Source: Bacteroidia bacterium | Lineage (GTDB): Bacteria; Bacteroidota; Bacteroidia; B-17B0; Aurantibacillaceae | Length of the DNA stretch: 64,000 nt | Assembly (NCBI GenBank): GCA_016787445.1 | Contig: JAEUTQ010000016.1 | Coordinates: 1-64,000 of the forward strand | Direction of reading: 5' to 3' | Shown here: in pieces, positions 32,820 through 41,700 of the stretch | Layout: the number at the start of each line of letters is the position of its first letter | How positions within the stretch are numbered: the first letter of the stretch is position 1 | Program-made: the position numbers and the translations under genes | Notes under the pieces: model-generated | Databases searched by the model: none | Seen by the model: the letters and a program-made list of their open reading frames with translations, nothing else | Told to the model about the DNA's origin: nothing

Positions 32820-33569
32820 TTATGAAAGTGTAACAAATTCAAATTGACGTTCTTTTAAAGCAGGAATTAATTTATCTAAAAGTTCCGGCATTATGTTTAA
32901 ACGGTCGTGTAACAAAATTACTGAACCGTTTTTAGTTTGACTTAAAACTCTCTCTAAAATTTTGTTAAGGTCGGAGGTAGAAGTATCATAAGAACGTACG
33001 TTCCAGCCAATGGATGTTAAATTGAGTTTTTTTAGAACGTAGGCAAAATTAGGTGTAGTAACGCCATAGGGTGGACGAAATAATTTAGTGTCTTCACCGG
33101 TTACTTTTTTGATGCTATCAAGGCTTTGCTGAATGTCAGTTTCCAGTTTTTTAGCACTCCATAGGTCAATCCAAAAATGATGTGAGTAACTGTGAGAGCC
33201 AATAGAGTGACCTTCTTCCACTGTGCGTTTTAAGACAGATTCATTTCCTGTAATGTTTTTACCTATCACAAAAAAGGTGGCTTTTACTTGATGTTTTTTT
33301 AGTGTATCTAAAACGGCAAGTGTTTGCGGTGTACAAGGTCCGTCATCAAAGGTCAACGCAATTTGATTTTTTGTTTTATCCAGATGATTAACAGATTTCA
33401 AGTGAAAATTTAAACCAATAAAATAAGCACCTAAAAATTCTATTGTTAAATAAGCAAGGAGAAGAATGATTTGCCACAGGTAAAAGGCAGTGCTTCCAAT
33501 GGCGCACAACAAAAATACCAAGCCGATTGAAATAGCAAATAGCGCCGTTACAAACCGATGGTTTAGCAT
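32820..33569 (-). CDS. NodB-type polysaccharide deacetylase family protein
   Basis: A 249-residue protein with two N-terminal hydrophobic helices and a NodB domain. Key motifs: IALTFDDGPCTPQT (metal Asp), ATFFVIGKN, HSIGSHSYSHHFW (two metal His), LFRPPYGVTTPNF and ILLHDRLN. The active-site set is complete. Deacetylases of this kind recur in flexirubin-type clusters, where the substrate is unknown. It overlaps the upstream CLF-like gene by 7 bp. Confidence 0.88.
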   Translation of the reverse strand: MLNHRFVTALFAISIGLVFLLCAIGSTAFYLWQIILLLAYLTIEFLGAYFIGLNFHLKSVNHLDKTKNQIALTFDDGPCTPQTLAVLDTLKKHQVKATFFVIGKNITGNESVLKRTVEEGHSIGSHSYSHHFWIDLWSAKKLETDIQQSLDSIKKVTGEDTKLFRPPYGVTTPNFAYVLKKLNLTSIGWNVRSYDTSTSDLNKILERVLSQTKNGSVILLHDRLNIMPELLDKLIPALKERQFEFVTLS

Positions 33570-34621
33570 TGTCTTAATAAGGTGAAAGAATAATTAATGC
33601 CCAAATACGCATTAATAATCAAGATGCTTTTAATGCTTGTTTTGGTGTGATGATTGATACGGATAGTATGAGGAATTTCTTGCTTACGAATAATTTTATC
33701 AGCTAACCAGGTGGCAAATGCACCGGCCGTATGATAATCACCGCATAAATGTTTATAATGAGCTGTTGCGGAATGATTCGAAACTAAAGGAAGCAATTCA
33801 AGAAGATAATTATCGAAGTCGGAGTCACCTGAAAAACCAAATAAAACGAGATCTATATTATCAAGCGCCGTATTTTGTGAATCAAGAAACTGATTGATTT
33901 TATCTAAAACTTCTTTTGACGATTTTGGTTTGTATAAAAAGCTAATGCCGTCAATAGATGATTGTGCATTTTGTTTTTCGGAAGACACTACAAAGAAAGC
34001 AGAGCCTTCTCCCATTTGAATGCCGTGTGTTTTACCTTCAAATAAAGGATGCGTTGTATCCGTGTTAAATTTTTTAGCTTGGCGGTTAAGTTCAACAAAT
34101 AATGGAGTGTGTTCTTCGATACCGCCAATTAAAATATTTTTCTTGCCCTCATTTAAACTTAACAATGCATCCATCACAGAGCTTTCAAATGAAAATCCAC
34201 GATGCGTATACGTATAATTATACTCGTGACATTTCATAATCAGCGCTACTTGCGAACCAACGGTGTTGTGTGTTGATTGAATAAATGAAGTAGGGGTGAG
34301 GAACTGTTCGTCGTTATTTAAAATCGCAAGTAGAAATTTTTCACTGTCTTCAAAGCAACCTAATCCTGTACCTGACATAATCGCATCTACGTTGTCCAAC
34401 TTTGCCTCTGTCATGGCCATCCGGGCGGCAGAAGCTCCCATTTTAATGGCGCGTCCCATGCGGCGCAGCATATTCGGATTGATGTGTTCTTTATACGAAG
34501 GTTCAATAGCCGGAAAGTGATCGCCATTCGGACCAATTATGGTTTCAAAAAAGTAGTTTTCATCCGTGGTGTTTTGCGGAGAAATGCAACCTGTTCCTAT
34601 GATATAAGCTTTGGCTGCCAT
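33563..34621 (-). CDS. Ketosynthase-like protein lacking the active-site Cys (CLF-like)
   Basis: A 352-residue thiolase-fold protein. I start at the ATG at 34621, which overlaps the TAA of the ketosynthase gene; a longer in-frame start would run 30 bp into that gene. The N-terminus (AYIIGTGCISPQNT) and FIQSTHNTVGSQVALIMK are KS-like. However, the expected ACSS nucleophile segment reads THRGFSFESS, with Phe143 at the Cys position, and HGTGTP is lost, though GDYHTAGA keeps a His. It is thus probably a chain-length-factor-like partner of the ketosynthase at 34621-35814. Known aryl polyene synthases use such a KS-CLF pair. Confidence 0.8.
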   Translation of the reverse strand: MAAKAYIIGTGCISPQNTTDENYFFETIIGPNGDHFPAIEPSYKEHINPNMLRRMGRAIKMGASAARMAMTEAKLDNVDAIMSGTGLGCFEDSEKFLLAILNNDEQFLTPTSFIQSTHNTVGSQVALIMKCHEYNYTYTHRGFSFESSVMDALLSLNEGKKNILIGGIEEHTPLFVELNRQAKKFNTDTTHPLFEGKTHGIQMGEGSAFFVVSSEKQNAQSSIDGISFLYKPKSSKEVLDKINQFLDSQNTALDNIDLVLFGFSGDSDFDNYLLELLPLVSNHSATAHYKHLCGDYHTAGAFATWLADKIIRKQEIPHTIRINHHTKTSIKSILIINAYLGINYSFTLLRQC

Positions 34622-35814
34622 TATACTCTTGAAAAGATTAAAGATGAACAATTACCACCAAACCCGAATGAATTGGAAAGTACATGATTCATTCTGTGCG
34701 AAGTTACCTGTGTAACCGGACTAAGTCCGAATTCAGCAATAGGTGTGGTGAAATTAAGGTTGGGAAATATTTTATCATTCAGTATCGACAGAATAGATAT
34801 AACGGCTTCTACCCCTGCGGCAGGTGCTAAGGTATGTCCGGTATAAGCTTTTGTAGAACTGAATTTAGGAACATTGTTACCAAAAATATTAACGGTAGCT
34901 TTGCTTTCCGATTGATCATTGTTTGGCGTACCTGTACCATGCATATTGATGTAATCAATTTGCGCAGGGGATAAGCCACTCATTTTTAATGCTTGTTGTA
35001 TAGCCATGGTAGCGCCAAATCCGTCGGGAGATGAAGCTGTTTGATGATAGGCGTCATTAGCGTTAGCATAACCGGCAACAGTTGCCAGTGCTTTTCCGTT
35101 TCTCCTTTTAAGAGAAGCTTCACTTTCGATAACAATAAAGGCGCCGGCTTCACCGAGATTCAAGCCTCTGCGATTTTCATCAAAAGGCTTGCACCATTCT
35201 TTATCCAGAATCATTAAGGTGTTAAAACCGTTGAAGGTAAACTTGGATAAGGCATCTACACCTCCAACAATCACGCGGTCCAACATGCCTTGTTTTATCA
35301 TTCTGCTTCCAAGCATCACTGCATTGGCAGCTGAAGAGCAAGCTGTAGAGATCGTTGTCACAAAATCTTTTACGCCTAAATAATCGGCAATTTCTTCTGT
35401 ACTCTCACCGCAATCATGCGCGTCTAAAACTTCCAGATGCAAAGACTTATCGACCATTTCTTTGTAAAACAATTCTGTTTTACACATTCCGGCTACAGTA
35501 GTAGATGAAATTAATCCGGTACGCATACCGTCATTTAAATCAATGCCTGAATGTTTTAAAGCTTCACTTGCCGCAGCAATGCCAAGCATGGAAGTACGGT
35601 TTAATGCTGGAGATTTAAAACGGATATAATCCATTAAATCGTTATTGGAAAGTTTTATTTCACCGGCAACAAATTCGTCTTTGTAACGCGTGTTTAAATG
35701 GTGGATTTTCCCAATACCGCTTTTAGCATTAGATAAGTTTGCATAAGCTTCCTGCACATTGTTGCCAATGGCCGAAATCATGCCAAGTCCGCTTATAAAA
35801 ATGGGTGACGACAA
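34621..35814 (-). CDS. Beta-ketoacyl-ACP synthase (full catalytic triad)
   Basis: A 397-residue FabF-type condensing enzyme. The triad is intact: Cys159 in TISTACSSAAN, His292 in MHGTGTPNND and His327 in KAYTGHTLAPAAG with Lys322. The glycine-rich end NSFGFGGNCSSL is present. It would extend acyl chains on the ACP encoded just upstream at 35815-36072; its ATG is directly next to the ACP stop. Likely the elongating KS that pairs with the CLF-like protein downstream. Specificity is unknown. Confidence 0.92.
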   Translation of the reverse strand: MSSPIFISGLGMISAIGNNVQEAYANLSNAKSGIGKIHHLNTRYKDEFVAGEIKLSNNDLMDYIRFKSPALNRTSMLGIAAASEALKHSGIDLNDGMRTGLISSTTVAGMCKTELFYKEMVDKSLHLEVLDAHDCGESTEEIADYLGVKDFVTTISTACSSAANAVMLGSRMIKQGMLDRVIVGGVDALSKFTFNGFNTLMILDKEWCKPFDENRRGLNLGEAGAFIVIESEASLKRRNGKALATVAGYANANDAYHQTASSPDGFGATMAIQQALKMSGLSPAQIDYINMHGTGTPNNDQSESKATVNIFGNNVPKFSSTKAYTGHTLAPAAGVEAVISILSILNDKIFPNLNFTTPIAEFGLSPVTQVTSHRMNHVLSNSFGFGGNCSSLIFSRV

Positions 35815-36072
35815 TTAAGATTTACCTTGTGATTTAATAAATTCTGCCATTGTACGAACTGATTCGAAAATCTTTTTGCCATCGGCAGGATTTTGAATCT
35901 TAATCGCATAATGCTTTTCAAGTAATACGATTAATTCCAAGGCATCGATAGAATCCAAACCTAGTCCGTCACCAAATAATGGTGAATCAGGATTAATGTC
36001 TTCCGGTTTTACTTCAGCTAAATTTAGCTGTTCGATAATCTGCACTTTTAATTTTTCTATTAATACGTCCAT
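35815..36072 (-). CDS. Acyl carrier protein
   Basis: An 85-residue acidic ACP. The phosphopantetheine site is Ser41 in GLGLDSIDALEL; helices I-IV are of normal length (IEKLKVQIIEQLNL, SIDALELIVLLEKHY, VRTMAEFIKS). The DSI variant of the DSL motif is seen in secondary-metabolite ACPs. It lies between the half-length KS-like gene (3 bp away) and the ketosynthase (0 bp), so it is the dedicated carrier of this cluster. No phosphopantetheinyl transferase is in the window. Confidence 0.93.
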   Translation of the reverse strand: MDVLIEKLKVQIIEQLNLAEVKPEDINPDSPLFGDGLGLDSIDALELIVLLEKHYAIKIQNPADGKKIFESVRTMAEFIKSQGKS

Positions 36073-36075
36073 AAT

Positions 36076-36708
36076 TTATTGATAAAGTTGTTTAAGTAGT
36101 TCCTCGTTAAGTGGCTTAAAATTAAGTTTTTTTATTGAATCGTCAGCTATTTCGGTTAAATAAATGAGAGCGTCCATGTGACCGTTATCAAAATCAACCC
36201 ATCCCGAAATAACAGCTGAAACCTCGCTTTGTTTAAGCATGAGGTTGTTTTGTTGTAACATTAGGTTTGTATTGAATGAAGGCTCAACGAAAAAAGCATT
36301 CTCGCCGGTAATTTTGTGTTTGATGGCAATTTCACCAATCACGATATTAGGAAGCGTATATACAAAGACTGAAGGCGAAGGAAGATACTTTTCCTTATCT
36401 GATATACTTTGTTGGTGAACACGGTCGGTTTCCAGGCTGGAGGCTTTATTGGCCATCAAAATGCCGATTTTATCAAGGGTATGTCTTTCTAAAAAACCTG
36501 AGTTTTGCAGGGCAGCTTCTGTCGCTAATAAGCCTAACTTACATAGGCCGTCCATTTTGTGAAACTTAGGATAATTGAGTCCTAATATTTTATAGGTTTC
36601 TGCCAGAAAAAACGCAGCAGAGTCTTGTTTAGCTAACTGAATAGATTTTCCGTTAACGATCAAGGCGTTGTTTTTAATGCGGCAATATGAACTGATTACA
36701 ATTTCCAT
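36076..36708 (-). CDS. Half-length ketosynthase-like protein
   Basis: A 210-residue protein that looks like only the N-terminal thiolase half of a KS. It begins MEIVISSYCRIKNN and contains LLATEAALQNSGFL, DKIGILMANKASSLETD, SPSVFVYTLPNIVIGEIAIKHKITGEN and VISGWVDFDNGHMDALI. Where a catalytic Cys would lie the sequence reads FFVEPSFNT, and no HGTGTP or GH motif follows. It ends naturally with a stop. The start chosen (36708) overlaps the TAA of the upstream ketosynthase. A structural or regulatory partner is likely; truncation is probably ancient because such short KS-like genes recur in flexirubin-like clusters (recalled, not checked). Confidence 0.7.
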   Translation of the reverse strand: MEIVISSYCRIKNNALIVNGKSIQLAKQDSAAFFLAETYKILGLNYPKFHKMDGLCKLGLLATEAALQNSGFLERHTLDKIGILMANKASSLETDRVHQQSISDKEKYLPSPSVFVYTLPNIVIGEIAIKHKITGENAFFVEPSFNTNLMLQQNNLMLKQSEVSAVISGWVDFDNGHMDALIYLTEIADDSIKKLNFKPLNEELLKQLYQ

Positions 36709-37847
36709 TACAATTTGGCAAATAAGGCTGCGGCATTGCATCCTCCAAAGCCTGAAGCTGTTTTTAGTACCGTATTGATAGTTGTTTTTTTGTGTTCGTT
36801 AATGACCGAAATTTTACCGCTTACACCATGCTCAGAAAAACCGGCCGATTTGATTAATTGATTATGGTGCGCGGCCTCTAAAGCTATAACTGTTTCTAAT
36901 ACACCGGCAGCGCCAAGTGTATGTCCGTAGTAACCCTTTAAACTATTTACCGGAACACGAGTTAAGCCAGCTCTTTCAAATGCGATCGACTCCATTTCAT
37001 CATTATAAGGAGTAGCAGTGCCGTGGGCGTTAATTGTATCGGGTAAAATATGCTTGTGTTTTGAAAATGTATTTTCAATGGCTTGTAATAATCCGTCGCC
37101 GTTACGGGAAGGTCCAGAAATGTGATTCGCGTCGTTGGCTGATGCGCCATTTAAAATGTGTGTAGAGCTTTCGCTTAGTAATGATTTGTTTTTTGTAATT
37201 AAAATAGTTGATACGGCCTCCCCTAAATTAATTCCATCGCGACGGGCATCAAATGGTTTGCATAAATTAGTACTGAGGGCGTTGAATGATTTAAATCCGC
37301 TTACAGTAAATTCAGTTACTAAATCGCCGCCACATACAATGATATTTTCATAAAGTCCTTCTGCTATCATGCGCTTAGCAATAATAATAGCTAAAAGTCC
37401 GCTGATGCAAGCGTTAGAAATAACTAAAGGAATATTCGTCGCTCCAAAATAATTTCCAATCGCTTCAGTCATTTTACTCAAGTATGCACGCTCTTTGGAA
37501 ACAGGCGGTTTGTTGTATTCCAATAAATCAACATTTCCTTTAGTGGTAGAATAAATGAGTAGGGTGTTTTTTTCCTTCAGTGAAATTCCGGATTGATTTA
37601 AAACATCCTGAATAGAAAGAATACTAAGTGATTCTAATTTTGTAAATCCGGATTCAATACCGGCTTTGACTGCGTACTCTTTTATTTTTTCTTCCTGAAT
37701 AGTTGCCAAACAAAACAAGTCGTTTAGTTTTCCAAACGACTTGTTTTGAATGCCTGACTGATTATTTAATAGGGCAGAGTAATTGTCTTTAGTGGTAAAC
37801 CCTAAAGGCGAAATAATGTTATTATATGAAGTGAAAACTTCAGGCAA
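36708..37847 (-). CDS. Beta-ketoacyl-ACP synthase, first gene of the polyene-type block
   Basis: A 379-residue condensing enzyme. Cys147 in ISNACISGLLA, His275 in NAHGTATPYND, Lys304 and His309 in LKGYYGHTLGAAG make up a complete triad; the ending ASGFGGCNAA is typical. The N-terminus is atypical of FabF (MPEVFTSYNNIISPLGFT), suggesting a specialised starter or priming KS. It opens a run of ten minus-strand genes. The crotonase gene lies 13 bp upstream of it on the same strand, so transcription could begin there. Confidence 0.9.
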   Translation of the reverse strand: MPEVFTSYNNIISPLGFTTKDNYSALLNNQSGIQNKSFGKLNDLFCLATIQEEKIKEYAVKAGIESGFTKLESLSILSIQDVLNQSGISLKEKNTLLIYSTTKGNVDLLEYNKPPVSKERAYLSKMTEAIGNYFGATNIPLVISNACISGLLAIIIAKRMIAEGLYENIIVCGGDLVTEFTVSGFKSFNALSTNLCKPFDARRDGINLGEAVSTILITKNKSLLSESSTHILNGASANDANHISGPSRNGDGLLQAIENTFSKHKHILPDTINAHGTATPYNDEMESIAFERAGLTRVPVNSLKGYYGHTLGAAGVLETVIALEAAHHNQLIKSAGFSEHGVSGKISVINEHKKTTINTVLKTASGFGGCNAAALFAKL

Positions 37848-37860
37848 TTTTATTTAGCAC

Positions 37861-38649
37861 TTAGTTACCTTGAAAATTTGCCTTACGTTTATCTAAGAAT
37901 GCGGATACACCTTCTTTAAAATCGCCGGTACCGAAGCTCTTACCGAATTCTTCAATTTCAACTTCGTAACCATTTTGCTTATTGTTGTAACCTGCATTAA
38001 TAACTTTAATGGCCGTTTTAATAGCGGTTGGTGATTTAGAAGAAATTTTTGAAGTAATATCAAAACATTTGTTCAATAATTCTTCTTGTGTGGTCACATA
38101 GTTTACAAGTCCCCATTTGTAAGCGTCTTGCGCATTAATCATATCTGCGGTAACAATCATTTCGAATGCTTTTCCTTTGCCGATGATTTGAGCTAAACGT
38201 TGTGTTCCGCCGTATCCGGGAATAACACCTAAACTTACTTCCGGTAAACCCATTTTTGCGTTATCACTCGCCACACGAATGTGACAAGCTAAAGCTAATT
38301 CTAAACCTCCGCCTAATGCAAATCCGTTAACGGCTGCAATTACGGGCTTAGAATAATTTTCAATGAAATTAAATATTTTGAAATGTCCGGTAGAACTTAA
38401 TTGTTTTCCTTGTTCAATAGAATAGTTTGCAAATTCAGCAATATCCGCACCCGCAACAAATGCTTTATTACCTGAGCCGGTAATAATTACTGCGCGAATA
38501 TCTTTTTGGTTTTCTGCTTCCACCAAGGTTTCATGCAATTCTTCAATGGTGGTTTTATTTAATGCATTTAACTTATCGGGTCTGTTAATAGTAATAACCA
38601 AAACATTGTTTTTTATTTCGGTTAAAACGCTTTCTCCTGTCATAATCAT
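37861..38649 (-). CDS. Enoyl-CoA hydratase/isomerase family (crotonase)
   Basis: A 262-residue crotonase. Motifs: VLVITINRPDKLNALN, KAFVAGADIAEF (oxyanion loop), VNGFALGGGLELALACHIRVAS with the first catalytic Glu, and LPEVSLGVIPGYGGTQRLAQIIG with the second. Both Glu are retained, so it should hydrate 2-enoyl-CoA in fatty acid or amino acid breakdown. Start at the first ATG (38649) or at the third codon (38643) cannot be distinguished. It is 13 bp ahead of the polyene-type block, yet it acts on CoA esters, so a functional link is doubtful. Confidence 0.92.
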   Translation of the reverse strand: MIMTGESVLTEIKNNVLVITINRPDKLNALNKTTIEELHETLVEAENQKDIRAVIITGSGNKAFVAGADIAEFANYSIEQGKQLSSTGHFKIFNFIENYSKPVIAAVNGFALGGGLELALACHIRVASDNAKMGLPEVSLGVIPGYGGTQRLAQIIGKGKAFEMIVTADMINAQDAYKWGLVNYVTTQEELLNKCFDITSKISSKSPTAIKTAIKVINAGYNNKQNGYEVEIEEFGKSFGTGDFKEGVSAFLDKRKANFQGN

Positions 38650-38720
38650 TTTGTGTTTTTTTAGTTACAGCAAATATAAGGCTATATGCCTATTGAGATT
38701 AAAAAGTTATTAACCCCTGT

Positions 38721-41700
38721 TTATTGTAATTTCTTGAATGTTAATGTGAAGGTAGTGCCCTCATTTACTACACTTTCGAAAACTATATCGCCATTAAATG
38801 ATAGCATGATGTTTTTTACCATTGCTAAACCTAAACCGGTACCTGTTGATTTAGTTGTGAAATTAGGCGTGAAAATTTTATGTTGCAAGTCTTCCGCAAT
38901 TCCGGTTCCGTTATCTTTAATTTTTACACGCACCAAATCATTTACTTCTTCCATGGTGACTTCAATCTTTCCTTCTCTTCCGTCGGGAATAGATTGCAGC
39001 GCGTTTTTTAGTAAATTATTAAATACGCGTAAGCACTGATTCTTGTCGGCGAGTACTTTAATTGAATCGGAAGTTGTAGCGAAGTTAATTTGTGTACCAT
39101 GATTGTTTTTAAAAAGTTCTATGGTAGAACGAATGCTCTCCGCTAAATTAACTTCTTCCAGATTAGCTTTAGGTAATTTGGCAAAATTGGAAAATTCATT
39201 GGCAATATGCGCTAAGGTGTCAATTTGTTCAATGATGGAATCCGACATTTTTTTAAAACGCGCACTAAAATCAACACCACCGTCATTTACAATTTTCTGA
39301 AGGTATTGTAAATTTAATTTCATTGGGGTTAATGGATTTTTTATTTCATGGGCCACTTGCTTCGCCATTTCCTGCCATGCACCTTCACGTTCGGATTTCG
39401 CTAGCAAACTAGCGCTTCCTTCGAGCTTTAATAGCATCTTGTTGTATTCATTAACAAGTCTTCCAATCTCATCATTGGATTGCCAATTGATGGCTTCATT
39501 TTTCTTGCCAAAAGAAATTTTCGCTAATTGTTCTTGTAATATTCTTAAGGGTTTGGTAACGTACGCCGATACAATTAATCCGGCAAACAAGCTCACTAAA
39601 AACAATACAACATAGATATTTATTAAGGTAGTAATATAATCAGAAACACCTTCTTCCACGTCTTTTTGACGCGAGAAATAAGGAAGGTTCATATAGCCTG
39701 TGAGTTTTTTATTGGAATCGTAAAGAGCCGTGTAAAGTGAAAGATAATTTAAACTGCCGGTTTTGTCGCGTGTAATAAAATATTGCGATTTGTTTTCTTT
39801 AAAATGTAAAATGGCTTTCGGACTAATCAAGCCTGAGCTTAGGCCCGAATTAAATAATTGTGGACGGGAAGACGCGAACAGCAATCCGTTTTTGTTATAC
39901 AACGAAATATCCGAATTAAAGAGCGCTGCATATTTTTGTAAAACAGTTTCGGTAAATTGTTTACTGTTTACATCAATGGCTTTATTGTAAAGCAACACAC
40001 TGTTTAACTCGTTCTGTAATTGTGAAGCTTTCTCAATCAATAATCGGCTTTGCTCGTCCTCAGATTTTTTAATAACTAAGTTCACGGTAAATACCCCAAC
40101 GGCACACAATGCTAAAAATAAGAAGCCAACTACAAATAGCTGAATACGGCGGTTTAAAGTAAAAAATCCGTTTTCTTTATTGCTGAACACGTAATAAAAT
40201 GTAAATAATACAATTCCCAGCAACGAATAGAAAAGAAAATAGTAAGAATTGGCGGTGAAGTAATAATTAAAGCCTTTGTTTTTATAACTAACAACTAATT
40301 GAGTTTCTTTATCCGGTACAGTAAGCTGATGACTGTATTCATTGGTATTTTGTTCTAATACTTCTTTCCCAAAATGATGGGGATAAATATAGTTACCATA
40401 AGCAGAACTTAGAACGCCGTTTTTATAAATGGCATAGGAGAATTGTTTATAACGGCTTTGTTTTTGCTGAGGTTCATCTAATAATAATTCTGAAAAATTA
40501 CCTCCGCTTGTGAACTGTTTTGGTTCAAGTTGAACATAGAGGGAGTAGGCAGCTCTACCGCCGGTGATGTTGTTTCTTAAGTCAATTTTACCAATGTAAC
40601 GCGAATTCTTTTTATACTCGGGAATAAAATAAAGGTCTTCGCAAATCGTAGGTTCACCGGTTTTTATTTGTTCATCAAAGTAATCGTGATTGTTTAATTG
40701 GTAATCCGTATTTTTCAAATAAGGCATGCAAAGCGAATCGAACACACTAAGTTCAATATTGTATTTTTCGAAGTATTTCGTAAAGTATAGTTGTCTGAGA
40801 AGTTGCTCAGTTTCGTTGTTTTGTAAGGGTAAACGACGAATCGCTTTATGTAAGGAAGAATCTTTTTTGATTTTGGACGCTACTTTTAAAAACTCACTTT
40901 CTAAAAAGGCGTCTTGTCGGTCACTTAATTTTTCTGATAAGTGATTCAGACTTTGTTTTTCACTGATGGTATTATATTCGCCAAAAATCCATGCCGTAAT
41001 AATAGCAAAAGCTAAAACCCTGAATCCCGCACTCAAAATGCTTTCTGTGTAATTGTATTTTCTGAAAGCAATAGAAATAAAAACCAATAAGGGTAGCCAA
41101 AACCACTCTACAGCACTAAAGTTTTGCTTTGCGATAACCGCAAATGCAATACTGTATAATAACAAGGAAACGGTAAGTGCCAGTAGTCCGTCTTTTTTAT
41201 TTTCCTCAAATAATAATTTCACTAATTTCTCAATTAGCAACATGATTGTAAATCCATTTACAAAAACAATGGCGAGGCATAGGAAGCTAAGTGGAGATAA
41301 GTTAAAGATTCCCGAGAAATCGAGGGGGATTGTGGAGTTGAAAACGAGATTTTTTACGGTAGAATTTAATTGAAGCGATAAAAATATCAATACTAGCAAA
41401 TAGACACTGAGTCCGCCCCATTTAATAGCGGCGCTATCGATTTTCGGATTGAAATGCCGGAGAAAAACAACCGACCAAACAAAAAACACGATAACGTTAA
41501 TGATAATATCTCCGAGATAGCGGTTGTAAAACGAATCAGTAATACCATAAACACCTACGTCATATAAAGAAGACGTGTATAAATGAGAAGGAAATTCAAA
41601 ATAAACCATCAAACTTCTTAAAACCAGAAGTAAAAGACTACCCACTGCTAATTGTTTGATGCTTATTTTGTTTTTAAAACTATACTGAATGAGACTTAAG

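Noticed and set aside
37861-38649. Crotonase as a dedicated polyene-cluster enzyme
   Set aside because: It has both catalytic Glu residues of a CoA-dependent hydratase; proximity alone is weak support, so it is treated as separate.
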